Shown: positions 1-10,419, numbered from the stretch's first letter. The stretch is DNA of 64,000 nt from Elusimicrobia bacterium GWA2_61_42 (GCA_001799615.1 MGTU01000018.1:1-64000), one strand, 5' to 3'. Translations and numbers: made by a program. Notes: a model not told the origin generated them from the letters alone.

Positions 1-762
1 TACACCGACATCGTCATGCAGAACGCCTGCCTGCAGCAGATGGCCGAAGTGCTCTACGAGATGAAGGACTACGCCGGCCTGTTCGTGGGCTCCGAAGAGA
101 CCATGCTGGCGCAGGGCTTCGACTATACCGGCCTGCTGAACTTCATGAACGCCAACCCGGCCTTCACGCATGAGCAGCTCGGCGACTACCTGGTCACCTG
201 GTACCGGGCTTTCTACGCCGGCGGCATGAACATCGGCCCCATCAATATGCCCCTCACCGAGATGGGCGCCACCCTCTCCCTGGTCCGCCCGGCCGCCCTT
301 AGCGAGCTGCCCGTCTACATGGACGCCTTCGCCGGCGCCATGATGCGCAACAACGAAACCGTGGCCGCCAAGGCCGCCATCGAGGGCGTGATCCGCTTCA
401 CCAGCCTGGACCCCGCTAACGACAAGAAAAAGATGATCGCCGCCTACGCCGACCTCTCCGACTTCGCCGACCTCGCTGGCATGAACGCCAAAAGCGCCGA
501 GACCCGGCAGGCCGCCGCCGCCCTGATAGGTTTCATAAAGACCCGCCTGGTGCTGCGCTCTGTGGGCCTCAACGGCGACAAAGAGAACGGCTACAATTAC
601 ACCAAGGTGGGCGGCATCGCCGTCAACACCACCATGAAGATCAAGTCCGTGCCCGCGGCGCTCGAAGCCCTCCACGAGACCAAGTACGGCGACCTCTCGC
701 TCTCCAGGGCCTCCCAGTGGGACGAGTTCGTGACCTGGACCGACGGCGTCTGGCGCAAGTAG
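1..762 (+). CDS. Clostripain-like cysteine peptidase (family C11), 5'-truncated
   Basis: The reading frame is open to the first base, so only the C-terminal 253 residues are present. The fragment opens with residues around Asn-Ala-Cys at bases 22-30, followed by 'QQMAEVLYEMKDY' and 'VGSEET'. This matches the catalytic-cysteine segment of clostripain-type peptidases (usually Asp-Ala-Cys, then a Glu-Val-rich helix and a Val-Gly-Ser-Glu-Glu motif). The catalytic His should lie upstream, outside the window. Family members are usually secreted and often cleave after Arg. The Asp-to-Asn change before the Cys is a small deviation. The gene is followed by a terminator-like hairpin and then by a secreted arginine-deiminase-family gene. 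The family call is fairly secure; substrate specificity is inference. Confidence 0.72.
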   Translation, partial: YTDIVMQNACLQQMAEVLYEMKDYAGLFVGSEETMLAQGFDYTGLLNFMNANPAFTHEQLGDYLVTWYRAFYAGGMNIGPINMPLTEMGATLSLVRPAALSELPVYMDAFAGAMMRNNETVAAKAAIEGVIRFTSLDPANDKKKMIAAYADLSDFADLAGMNAKSAETRQAAAALIGFIKTRLVLRSVGLNGDKENGYNYTKVGGIAVNTTMKIKSVPAALEALHETKYGDLSLSRASQWDEFVTWTDGVWRK

Positions 763-783
763 GCCGTCCCCCGCCCAATACGG

Positions 784-811
784 CGCGCCCCTTTCGGGGG
801 GCGCGTGTTTT
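784..811 (+). terminator. Rho-independent terminator-like hairpin after the C11 peptidase gene
   Basis: Eight-base arms CGCGCCCC and GGGGCGCG enclose a short loop and are followed by TGTTTT. The hairpin sits just downstream of the peptidase stop codon and before the Shine-Dalgarno sequence of the next gene. Confidence 0.65.
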
Positions 812-835
812 GAAAGGACCAGCATAAGGACGAAC

Positions 836-1933
836 GTGAAAAAAATTCTGCTAGCGGCGCTTTTCTCACTCACCCTTGCCCCGGCCCTGCCGGCCTCCGT
901 TTTCGAAGCTTCCCTTTCGCGCGATCTGTTCTCCCTGCAGGAAATACCGCAGGTTCCCGTACCCCTGAAGGCCGCCAGGCCGCTGGGGCCGATGACCGAG
1001 AACGCCCGCACCGGCTATATCGTGTTGTCCACCCCAGACTATTTCCAGGGCATCATGAGCATGCACGAGGCCATCCTGGCCAAGCTGCCCAAAGACGTAA
1101 AAGCCATAATCATCTTCCCCTACGAAAACCCCTATTACCAGAAGTTCAAGGCCGACTTCGATTCCAAGCGTTTCATAGCCTGGAAATACGTGATGGAGTC
1201 CCCGTGGACCCGCGATTTCCTGCCCGAGGTGGTGGTGGACGAGGCCGGCAAGGCCCGGATGGTGCAGTTCTCCTACTACGCCGAAAGACCCCAGTCGGAA
1301 GCCTTCTCGGCGGAACTGGCCAAGGGCTTCGGGCTGACCCTGGAAAAATCCAAGGTAAAGCTTGAGTTCGGCAACTTCATGGCCGACGAACAGGGGCGCG
1401 TCTTCATGACGGACAAGGTCATCCGGGACAACAAGGACTGGACCAAAGCCGCCCTGGAGAAAGAGATCCTATCAAAGCTGCGCGGCACGAAAATGATCTG
1501 GATGCCCGTCATCCCCGGGGAAAGCACCGGGCATTTGGACATCTACGTTAAATATTTCGGCAACGGCGCGGTGCTGGTGTCGGATTCCCTCAACCCCAAG
1601 GCCAAGAAAGCCATGGACGAAGGCGCCGCCAGGCTGACCGCGGCCGGGCTGCGCGTGACCCGCGTGCCCAACGCCGACATCCCCGGCGAAGAAGCCGTGC
1701 GCATCTACAGCTACACCAACTCTTTGCGCGTCAACAACACCATCTTCCTCCCGACCTACTACGCCAAAGCCTACGCCTACACGCAGCCGCTGAAAGCGCG
1801 CGACGAAGCCGCGGCCGCCGCCTACGAAGCCCTCGGCTTTAAAGTGGTCAAGGTGCCCGCTTTCGACGCCATCCAGTTCGGCGGCGCCGTGCACTGCATC
1901 ACCCGCGAAATCCCCTGGCTCCCCTGGTTCTGA
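836..1933 (+). CDS. Secreted peptidylarginine deiminase / agmatine deiminase family protein
   Basis: This 365-residue protein starts at GTG, with AAGGA about seven bases upstream. The N-terminus (KKILLAALFSLTLAPALPAS) is a Sec signal peptide, so it acts outside the cytoplasm. Guanidino-modifying (PAD_porph) family motifs are present: WTRDF near residue 124, an EFGNF element, TGHLD with the catalytic His/Asp, and GGAVHC with the nucleophile Cys354. The family hydrolyses guanidino groups, giving citrulline from arginine or N-carbamoylputrescine from agmatine. Agmatine deiminase is normally cytoplasmic, so the signal peptide favours action on peptides or extracellular substrates. It lies next to a clostripain-like peptidase. 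No C-terminal sorting domain is visible. Exact substrate is unknown. Confidence 0.78.
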   Translation: MKKILLAALFSLTLAPALPASVFEASLSRDLFSLQEIPQVPVPLKAARPLGPMTENARTGYIVLSTPDYFQGIMSMHEAILAKLPKDVKAIIIFPYENPYYQKFKADFDSKRFIAWKYVMESPWTRDFLPEVVVDEAGKARMVQFSYYAERPQSEAFSAELAKGFGLTLEKSKVKLEFGNFMADEQGRVFMTDKVIRDNKDWTKAALEKEILSKLRGTKMIWMPVIPGESTGHLDIYVKYFGNGAVLVSDSLNPKAKKAMDEGAARLTAAGLRVTRVPNADIPGEEAVRIYSYTNSLRVNNTIFLPTYYAKAYAYTQPLKARDEAAAAAYEALGFKVVKVPAFDAIQFGGAVHCITREIPWLPWF

Positions 1934-1970
1934 CCTGAACGCTGCGCCGCCGCGGCAAGAACAAAAAAGA

Positions 1971-2003
1971 AAACCCGGGGAAGAGCTCCCCGGGTTTCTT
2001 TTT
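1971..2003. terminator. Bidirectional terminator between convergent genes
   Basis: A perfect 11-base inverted repeat (AAACCCGGGGA / TCCCCGGGTTT) with a five-base loop is flanked by a T-rich run on the + side and an A-rich run on the other. It can therefore stop transcription from both the deiminase gene and the convergent PorV-like gene. Confidence 0.82.
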
Positions 2004-2022
2004 CGCCTGATGCCGCCGCGCT

Positions 2023-3009
2023 TTAACGCCGCCGGGCGGGCTGCTTGGGCCGCGCCGGGGAATAAGGGCCGTAGGCGCTCACCGTCTCCGGATAAATTAC
2101 GTCCCATTTTAAGCTGACCCCTAGATGGTGCGTGGGGCCCAGTTCGCCCATCGTCCTCAGCGAGTAGTCAAAGGCCATATCCGGCAGGGAAAGGCCGAAA
2201 CCCAGCGCGAAACCGTTTATGCCGCCGGTGTCCCCGGAGGCCGTGTTGTAGCCTGCGCGCAGCACCAGCGCCAGGTCGTCGCGCAGCAGGGTGGTGTGCT
2301 TGCCGCCCACGGCCAGCCACGGGTTGGAGCCGCGCGTGATATTGATGTCGAAGACCCCCAGCAGGTCGCGCCCGTAAGGCAGGCCCACTCCCAGCTTGAG
2401 ATTGAGCGGCAAAGGATATTCCTCCTCCCCGAACTTCAGCCCCCCTCCGGCGTTCTGCAGCGCGGCGCCGAAGAAGGTCCGCCCCACGCGCCGGGTTACG
2501 CCGGCGTCGAGCGCGAAGGTGGACGCGGAGCGCTTTATCCTGGAGTTGATATATTTGGCGGAGAAGCCAGCTGCCAGGCCACCGCCCAGGTCGGCGCCCC
2601 AGCCCGCCTCGGCGGCTACGTCGCGCGGCGAAAGGCTGCCGGCGGGAGCCCCGGTATTGTCCAGGGCGTCCATCTTGCCGTAGGAAAGGTAGCGCAAGCC
2701 GAAGCCCGCCACGCCCCCGTACGGCGTATTGACCGCGGCGCTCAGCACGTTGAAGGTCAGGGAATCCGCCCAGGCCGCGTGCGAGAAAGAAACGAAGCCG
2801 CCTTTCACGGACGCGAGGCCGGCGGGATTGATAAAGATGGCCTGCGAGCCGGCCGTCACGGCTACGCCCGCCTCGCCCATGCCGGCGCCGGCGGCGGAGG
2901 CCGGCAGGCGCAGGAAAGCGCCCGACACGGTGCCGTTGTCGGAAGCGGCCTGCGCGGCCTGACCTGAAGCCAGCCACGCGGCAAAAATAATGGCGCTTGT
3001 GAGCTTCAT
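2023..3009 (-). CDS. PorV/PorQ-family outer-membrane beta-barrel protein
   Basis: This 328-residue protein has a signal peptide (residues 1-21) followed by 'GAFLRLPASAAGAGMGEAGVA' and 'FINPAGLA', the characteristic N-terminal signature of the PorV/PorQ (UPF0164-type) barrels. Alternating short hydrophobic beta-strands run to a C-terminal strand ending GVSLKW. In Bacteroidetes, PorV shuttles type IX secretion substrates at the outer membrane. Here the start codon overlaps the stop of the large surface protein gene upstream by four bases, so the two are translationally coupled. A role in export or anchoring of that protein is inferred from this coupling. The tail after the last strand is basic and proline-rich. 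Confidence 0.78.
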   Translation of the reverse strand: MKLTSAIIFAAWLASGQAAQAASDNGTVSGAFLRLPASAAGAGMGEAGVAVTAGSQAIFINPAGLASVKGGFVSFSHAAWADSLTFNVLSAAVNTPYGGVAGFGLRYLSYGKMDALDNTGAPAGSLSPRDVAAEAGWGADLGGGLAAGFSAKYINSRIKRSASTFALDAGVTRRVGRTFFGAALQNAGGGLKFGEEEYPLPLNLKLGVGLPYGRDLLGVFDINITRGSNPWLAVGGKHTTLLRDDLALVLRAGYNTASGDTGGINGFALGFGLSLPDMAFDYSLRTMGELGPTHHLGVSLKWDVIYPETVSAYGPYSPARPKQPARRR

Positions 3010-6000
3010 CTTTCCACCGCCACTTTAACGGTCCGCTCGTCCGAACCGGACTTCACCAAAGCTATATAGATGCCGCTGGCGGCCTTATGGCCCTCGGAGT
3101 TGCGCCCGTCCCAGACCTTGAACCCGGCGTCGGCCGCCGACACTTCCAGCAGGCGCACCAGCTCGCCCACCAGCGTAAAGATCTTTATTTTGGCGGCGGC
3201 GGGCAGGCCGCTGAAGGTCACGCCCTGCGCCGAGTCGAACCGCCCGCCCGTGCCGGGCTGCCACGGCACCGGGTACACCTTTAGCGAGCCCAGGCCGGAG
3301 GCGGGCGCGGCGAACACCGAGAAGAAACTGAAATGCGGGGTGACGGCCGTGACGGTTTTCTTTTCCTTGTCCACGCTGGTGGCCAGCAGGGACCAGGCCC
3401 CGCCGGAATCGGAGGCGGAGTAGACCCGCAGGCGGTCCACGGCGGCCAGGGTGCCGTCCACGATGCCGTTGCCGTCGTCGTCCTTGTAAGTGAAGCTGAG
3501 GGTCGCCGTCTTGCCGGAGGAGAACTGGCTCTGCCCGTTGGAAAGGTTCACTTTTACGGCCAGGTTGAGCGAGTCCGCGCCCGAAGGCGGGGCGGGGACG
3601 GCGGCGGGGTTGTTCACCATCGTGACCGCCACCGTGGAATCTACTACGGCGCCGGAAGGGATCACCAGCTTGGTGAGCAGCGCGGTCACGTCGTCCGCCG
3701 CCTGCACGGTGCTGCTCACCGTATTGTTGATCTTCTGCTCCTTGCGCTGCTCGCCGGCCGTCTCGCTCTCGTTGATATCGTAATTGACCGTGTCTATAAC
3801 TATGGTAACGGACGGCGCGGCCGGGTCGGCGGCGCCGTAAACGTCGGCGGCCACGGCGCGCAGGTCGTAGGCGCCGGGCGCCATGGCGTCGGCGTCCAGG
3901 TGCGTGAAGTAAGGCGCCTCGAAATCCGGGTTGGGGTTGTTTATGTTGGCGGCGGGGATGTCGGTCCAGGCGCCAGCGCCGGCGGGGCTGTACTGGAAAC
4001 GCACCTGGGCCACCTGGGAAGGCAGCCCCAGTATTATCTCGGCCACCACCGTGATCCTGTTGCCCGTCACGCGCTTGCCTGTCTGCGGTACCTTGATGGC
4101 CGCGCGCACACCGCTAAGCACGCCCACGGCCTGCGCCGAGGCCAGCAGGGAGGTGTTCTTCTCCTGCGCGCCGCAGGCGCCGTTGGCGCGCACCGCGAAT
4201 TTGTAGGTGCTGCCGGCCGTCAGCGCGGGCGTGGTCCAGGCGGTGACCGTGGAGGAGAAGACCGCCAGCGGCGCGGCGTAGTCCACCGCGCCGGCGGCGT
4301 TGTCGTAATAAACACTGTAGCCCAATACGCCGGCTGAAGGCGACGGCTCCCAGCCCAGGGTCAGGCGCGCCCCGTCCTGCGCTTCCGCGTACAGCCCGCC
4401 CGGCGCGGCCGGCGTCGAGGCCATAGTGGTAAAAGCCAGCGCCCCGCTGAAAGCGGTATAAACGCCGGCGCCGTTCCTGGCGCGCGACTTGTAGTAGTAG
4501 GCCGAACATTCCGCGAGCGAGGCGTCCGAGTAAGAAAGGTCCGTCCCCTCGAATATATTGTCGAAAGAAAGATTATCCGCGGAACGCCACAACTGCAGGA
4601 CCGTGCCGGCGGGATTGCCGTTAAGGCCCAGCGTTATCGCGGCGCTGGTCAGCGCCACGTCAGAAACCGGCCCGGCAGGCACCATGGCGAGCGTATAGAC
4701 GGCGGCGGACTCGGCCAGGGGCCCTTCCCCGCGTTCATTGCGGCCGGCCACGCGCAGCACCTGCGCGCTGTTGGGCCCCAGCCCGCCCTGGGAATACGCG
4801 GAGGAAAGAGCGAAAGGCTCTGTGGACAGCGCCACGCCAAGGCCCGAATAAACCGCGAAATAGTCAGCCGCCGAGACCGATCCGGAAGTCCAGGCCCAGG
4901 CGATGGAACTTACCCCCAACACCGTCCCCGACAGGCCCGAGACCAGCCCGGACGGCAGCAGCACCGCAGTGACGGCCGGCACGGCGGCTTCGGCGTAGGC
5001 GGTAGCGACGCCGTCGCCGTTGACCGCCCTGGCGCGCCCGTAATAGGTGGTCCCCTGTGATAACCCCGTAAAGACCGCGTTGAGGACGGCGCCGGAACCG
5101 GACGCGGTGAAAACGCTGAAAATGTCGGACTCGGAGAGCTCGTACTGGTAGACGGTGCCGGCCGGGTTAAGCCCCGCGGGCCAGCTCAGGGAAGCGCTGG
5201 AGTAGCCCACGCCGGAGAAAGCAGCGGAAGCGGGCGCGGCGGCCAGCGTGCGGCCAAAGCCGCCCGAGACAAACCCCGAAGCGGCATAGGTAGAGACAAA
5301 GCCGTAATAAGAAGTATCGGGAACAAGCCCGCTGAAAGAGACGGAGACGGCGGCGCTGGTGGCCAGGTAAACGGCGGCGGCCGCCGAGTCCACGGTAGAC
5401 AGCCGCACGAAATACGGCGTGCCGCCGGGATAGGAGCTGGTCCAGTTCACGGTGAGCAGGTTCACGCCCACCCCGCTGAAATTTCCGCCGGACAGGGCGC
5501 CCGCCGGCGGCAGGATATAGGTAAAAGTGCTGGACCCCAGCATCGGGTCCGAGGCGTTGCCGGCGGCGTCCAGAACGCGGATCGTAAAGCTGTAGGTGGC
5601 GCCGCTGTCGAGGGCCGCGCTATTTATGCCGGCGTAGTTCCAGGCGGAAGTGCCGGTCGCCAGAATCCACTGCGGGCCGGCCGCCCAGGCCGCCCCGTCC
5701 CACTGTGAATAATCCAGCTGGCGCGTCACGTTCACCAGCACCTGCGTTACGCCGTGCGCGTCGGCCGCGGTGCCCGAGATGGACGAGAACGCGGCGTATG
5801 TGCCCGTGAGCGGCGCTGTTATGGCGCCGGCAGGCGGGGTAATGTCGTAGGTAAACACTGCCGTGCTGTAGGCCAGGGACCAGTTACCGGAAGTGTCCCT
5901 GGTCCTGGCTGTCACGACATAAGAGGAAGCTTCCACCCAGGCTGGGACATTGGCGTAGGTCCACGAAGACGGCCAGACGGCCGCGTCCAGCCACACGGAA

Positions 6001-8051
6001 CCCGCGCCCCAGGTTGAGCCGTCCCAGTACAGGCCGGCGTCCATGTTCAGGACGGCTACGGTCACGCTGGCCACGGCCACATTGTCGGCCGCCGTGCCGT
6101 GCAGCAGCGGCAGCGAGTTGAGATAGGCCAAATGCGCCGGCGCAAGTATCGCCGCCGTAGGGGCCTGGTTATCCACCGCGGTTACCGCGAAATTAGATGA
6201 AATTATCGGGGAAAAGAAGTTGACTACCCCATCCTGGATATTGACCCCAGAAATCTCGAGCCTGGCCCCGTGAGTCAGGCCGGACTGGGCTGCCGTAGAA
6301 ATATCGTAAACCACGAAATAAGTCCTGGTGGACCAGTTAAGGGTCGTATCAAGGGTAGGGTCCAACACAGGCAACAGAAAGGATGTAGGGTCACCGCCAT
6401 CGACGACCGGCGGGTTCCCAGGGTCGGTGATCTCCTTGTCCAAGGCCGGTGAGAAGATGCCGTCCCCCTGGGTCGGGTCGCCGGAAACAGCATCCATGAA
6501 AAGCCTGGCATGGGCCACATCGGTGGAAACCCCGGTGCCGGCGTGTATTATGCGCAGTCTGTTTAATCTTACCAGGAACCCGTCGGTCCAGGCCTCCAGT
6601 TTCAGCACGCCGACCCGGTCGGAGCCGGCCGCGGCATAACCGTACTGGCCGGCCGGCAGGGCCGAAGGCTGCCACCAGGCGGATATATCCGTGCCTTTAG
6701 CATAAAGAGCGCCGGGCATATTCCTGACCGGGGATGTAGCGGTAACGATAGGGAAATTATTGCCGGAGAGGACAGAGAAACTTGAGCCCTCCAGCGCAAA
6801 AGTAGAACTTGCCACAACCAGGCCGAAACTGCGCGGGGCGGCGGCCGAGGTGGAAACCCTGACGCCCAAGAAGAAAGCGCGAGGAGAATTGGTGATCAGG
6901 GAATTGGTTGAGTCCGAGACATTAAGGCCGGTGAAGTCCCAGGCGCCGCCGCTGTAAGAAGCGCTGGCGATGAGTATGTCAGTAGGCTGGCCGCCCAATA
7001 CGACCTCGCCGTCGAATTGCCCCAAAATACCGATAGTTTTGTGGTCGGCGTACAAGCCCATCCACTTTATGTCCGCATCGGACAAAGTCCCGGAACTTTT
7101 CACCTGAAGCGATTGCAGCCGGGGCGACGGCGCCCCTGCGGGAGTGGTCTGAAGAGTAAGGCGCAGCATAGGGACCGGCGCCGGGACTGCCGCCAACATG
7201 CCCTCCCCCTGATACAAACTAACCTTCGCTATCCCCAAGGCCAACTTCCCGGCTGGAAGCGGGTCCTCCGGGGCGATGTCCGCGGGAGTTACCACCACCG
7301 TGGCGCCGGCGTAGACGAAGGTGCTGCCCTGGAGTTCGGAAGTCTGGACGTTCCCGGCCAGGTCCTGGGCGCGGGAAACGGCGAAATAAGTGGCCCCCGC
7401 GGTCAGTGCGGCCTGCGCCGGGCCGGGCCAGGTCCAGGTGGCGCTGCCTATGGCCAGGTTCCACACCTCAGGGACCGTCCACTGCGAGGTGGCGCCGTTC
7501 CAGTGCATATTGTCGGCGACGCGCACCAGTTTTACCCAGGCCTGCGCCGCAAAGGATTCGTTATCCCAGGCGGTGCCGCTTATCCCGCTGAAAGCCGCGG
7601 GAGCAGAACCGCTGGCCGGAACAAGCACAGCGGACGCCGGCAGGCCGGCGTCGAAATGAAAAACCGAGGTAGAGTAGGCAGCCGACCAGTTGGCGGAGCT
7701 GTCCTGCGCGCGGGCAATCACCGTATAGGAGGACCCGCTGACCCAGGCAGGCAGCACGGCGTAGCTCCAGGCCGGATCGGCGAACGAGGCCGTCAGCCAG
7801 GTCTCCGCCGCCACAAAAACCGCGCCGTCCCAGAAATAGTCGTCAGACTGCCGCACCACCTTCAGCTGCACCTCGGTCACGGCGACGTCGTCGGCCGCCG
7901 TGCCTGCAATGGAAGGGAGGGAATTGAGATAGGCCCCGTCAACGGGACTTACAACCGCCGCTACCGGAGGGGTCGTGTCCTGGGCAGACAATAATGCTTC
8001 CGAACCAAAGCAAAAGAACAGGCCGGAGAGCAGTAGGGAGTGTTTACGCAT
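3006..8051 (-). CDS. Giant Ig-like/FN3 surface protein with C-terminal sorting-like domain
   Basis: This 1681-residue secreted protein has a signal peptide at residues 1-24. Ig-like modules beginning 'TTPPVAAVVSP' and 'NQAPTAAILAP' occur at about 25-250 and again at about 650-860, each containing a repeated block with WDG and SGNWS-type motifs. A beta-rich region lies between them. Fibronectin-III-like modules run from about 865 to 1370, followed by a further domain. The last 90 residues (YPVPWQPGTGG, then IFTLVGELV and ASGIYIALV) resemble the FlgD-like / type-A sorting domain found in type IX secretion substrates. It is the first gene of a two-gene unit with the PorV/PorQ-like barrel. No enzymatic domain was recognised, so adhesion or a surface-layer role is inferred. 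Confidence 0.75.
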   Translation of the reverse strand: MRKHSLLLSGLFFCFGSEALLSAQDTTPPVAAVVSPVDGAYLNSLPSIAGTAADDVAVTEVQLKVVRQSDDYFWDGAVFVAAETWLTASFADPAWSYAVLPAWVSGSSYTVIARAQDSSANWSAAYSTSVFHFDAGLPASAVLVPASGSAPAAFSGISGTAWDNESFAAQAWVKLVRVADNMHWNGATSQWTVPEVWNLAIGSATWTWPGPAQAALTAGATYFAVSRAQDLAGNVQTSELQGSTFVYAGATVVVTPADIAPEDPLPAGKLALGIAKVSLYQGEGMLAAVPAPVPMLRLTLQTTPAGAPSPRLQSLQVKSSGTLSDADIKWMGLYADHKTIGILGQFDGEVVLGGQPTDILIASASYSGGAWDFTGLNVSDSTNSLITNSPRAFFLGVRVSTSAAAPRSFGLVVASSTFALEGSSFSVLSGNNFPIVTATSPVRNMPGALYAKGTDISAWWQPSALPAGQYGYAAAGSDRVGVLKLEAWTDGFLVRLNRLRIIHAGTGVSTDVAHARLFMDAVSGDPTQGDGIFSPALDKEITDPGNPPVVDGGDPTSFLLPVLDPTLDTTLNWSTRTYFVVYDISTAAQSGLTHGARLEISGVNIQDGVVNFFSPIISSNFAVTAVDNQAPTAAILAPAHLAYLNSLPLLHGTAADNVAVASVTVAVLNMDAGLYWDGSTWGAGSVWLDAAVWPSSWTYANVPAWVEASSYVVTARTRDTSGNWSLAYSTAVFTYDITPPAGAITAPLTGTYAAFSSISGTAADAHGVTQVLVNVTRQLDYSQWDGAAWAAGPQWILATGTSAWNYAGINSAALDSGATYSFTIRVLDAAGNASDPMLGSSTFTYILPPAGALSGGNFSGVGVNLLTVNWTSSYPGGTPYFVRLSTVDSAAAAVYLATSAAVSVSFSGLVPDTSYYGFVSTYAASGFVSGGFGRTLAAAPASAAFSGVGYSSASLSWPAGLNPAGTVYQYELSESDIFSVFTASGSGAVLNAVFTGLSQGTTYYGRARAVNGDGVATAYAEAAVPAVTAVLLPSGLVSGLSGTVLGVSSIAWAWTSGSVSAADYFAVYSGLGVALSTEPFALSSAYSQGGLGPNSAQVLRVAGRNERGEGPLAESAAVYTLAMVPAGPVSDVALTSAAITLGLNGNPAGTVLQLWRSADNLSFDNIFEGTDLSYSDASLAECSAYYYKSRARNGAGVYTAFSGALAFTTMASTPAAPGGLYAEAQDGARLTLGWEPSPSAGVLGYSVYYDNAAGAVDYAAPLAVFSSTVTAWTTPALTAGSTYKFAVRANGACGAQEKNTSLLASAQAVGVLSGVRAAIKVPQTGKRVTGNRITVVAEIILGLPSQVAQVRFQYSPAGAGAWTDIPAANINNPNPDFEAPYFTHLDADAMAPGAYDLRAVAADVYGAADPAAPSVTIVIDTVNYDINESETAGEQRKEQKINNTVSSTVQAADDVTALLTKLVIPSGAVVDSTVAVTMVNNPAAVPAPPSGADSLNLAVKVNLSNGQSQFSSGKTATLSFTYKDDDGNGIVDGTLAAVDRLRVYSASDSGGAWSLLATSVDKEKKTVTAVTPHFSFFSVFAAPASGLGSLKVYPVPWQPGTGGRFDSAQGVTFSGLPAAAKIKIFTLVGELVRLLEVSAADAGFKVWDGRNSEGHKAASGIYIALVKSGSDERTVKVAVER

Positions 8052-8158
8052 AAGCCTTCGTTATAATATAACAGAGCGAAGGCCAAAGCGCCATTCAATT
8101 AATAATCAAATCTTTGCGAAGTAACTATCTGCTCTATAAGAAAAAGTGCAAACAAGAA

Positions 8159-8178
8159 CCCGGGCTTTTTAGCCCGGG
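8159..8178 (-). terminator. Hairpin terminator downstream of uridine kinase
   Basis: A perfect eight-base inverted repeat (CCCGGGCT TTTT AGCCCGGG) lies between the uridine kinase stop and the surface-protein gene. Read on the minus strand it is followed by TTCTTGTTTG, a moderately T-rich tail. Confidence 0.55.
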
Positions 8179-8232
8179 CTACCTGTTATTAAGACTCGAC
8201 CTCGATTCCCCGAGGCCGGGCTTTTAACTTTT

Positions 8233-8874
8233 TCAGCGGAAGTGGTCGCGCATCATGCGCACCAGGCCTTCGGTGGCCTTGCCGGGGATCTCTTCCCCTT
8301 CCCAGTTGATGGAGAAATGCGCGTTCTTCTGAGTGGGCTTCACGTAATTTTCGTACATCGGCAGCACGGTGGCCAGGATCTGGTGCTTGATGCCCTCTAT
8401 GTCGCGGCCGCGCTCGCTGATGTCGCGCTGCACGCGGCGCAGCACGGCGGTCACCATGCCGGTGGACACGAAGATCTTGTAGTCGCACAGGGCCAGCAGC
8501 TTGGGGAAATGGAGCGTATAAAGCCCCTCCACCACGATCAGCTGGGAGGGCTTGCAGACGGTGCATTCTTTTTCGCGGGTATGCTGCTTGAAGTCGTAGA
8601 CCGGCTGGTGAATGGTCTTGCCGGCGCAGAGGTCGGTCAAATGCTTCACGGCCAGCACGGAGTCTATCGCGTCGGGATGGTCGAAATTGTAGGTCTTTCT
8701 TTCTTCGAAGCTCAGGTGGTCCAGCGGCTGGTAATAGTTGTCCAGGGAGAACAGCTGGCCGTCTATGCCTATCCTGCCGCACTGGTCGATGAGCTTGCCG
8801 GCCAGCGTGGTTTTGCCGGAGCCGGAGCCGCCGGCGATGCCCAGGATGAAGCGCGATTTCTTGGTATTGTCCAT
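8233..8874 (-). CDS. udk: Uridine kinase
   Basis: This 213-residue P-loop kinase has Walker A GGSGSGKTT near residues 14-22, a 'DNYYQPLDHL' substrate-binding segment, 'FDHPDAID', and 'VVEGLYTLH' as the lid-proximal Walker B region. These features and the length match uridine/cytidine kinase, which phosphorylates uridine or cytidine to the monophosphate in pyrimidine salvage. The start was placed at ATG 8874 because it has an AGGA about eight bases upstream; the frame stays open far upstream, but that part is antisense to the amylase gene. A TATTAT -10-like hexamer lies at 8909-8914. It is divergent from the amylase-family gene. Confidence 0.88.
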   Translation of the reverse strand: MDNTKKSRFILGIAGGSGSGKTTLAGKLIDQCGRIGIDGQLFSLDNYYQPLDHLSFEERKTYNFDHPDAIDSVLAVKHLTDLCAGKTIHQPVYDFKQHTREKECTVCKPSQLIVVEGLYTLHFPKLLALCDYKIFVSTGMVTAVLRRVQRDISERGRDIEGIKHQILATVLPMYENYVKPTQKNAHFSINWEGEEIPGKATEGLVRMMRDHFR

Positions 8875-8908
8875 TTTTTTGTCCTGCCAGGAGAAGTTCT
8901 CTACCTCT

Positions 8909-8914
8909 ATAATA
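8909..8914 (-). promoter_or_regulatory. Probable -10 element for uridine kinase
   Basis: The minus-strand hexamer TATTAT sits about 34 bases before the ATG, leaving room for a short leader with a Shine-Dalgarno sequence. No convincing -35 was seen. Confidence 0.4.
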
Positions 8915-8958
8915 CAAAAAAATAAAGACGCGGGCGCCGCCGGAGCGGCCAAATTTTT

Positions 8959-8964
8959 TATAAT
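8959..8964 (+). promoter_or_regulatory. Start-proximal -10 element (possible leaderless transcript) for the GH13 gene
   Basis: TATAAT lies 12 bases before ATG 8977, with no Shine-Dalgarno sequence between. A transcript starting about seven bases after the hexamer would have a leader of only a few bases. Confidence 0.5.
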
Positions 8965-8976
8965 GACCTTAACATT

Positions 8977-10419
<1,443 letters not shown>

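Noticed and set aside
836-1933. Cytoplasmic agmatine deiminase
   Set aside because: A clear signal peptide argues against the cytoplasmic polyamine enzyme, although the catalytic motifs are shared.
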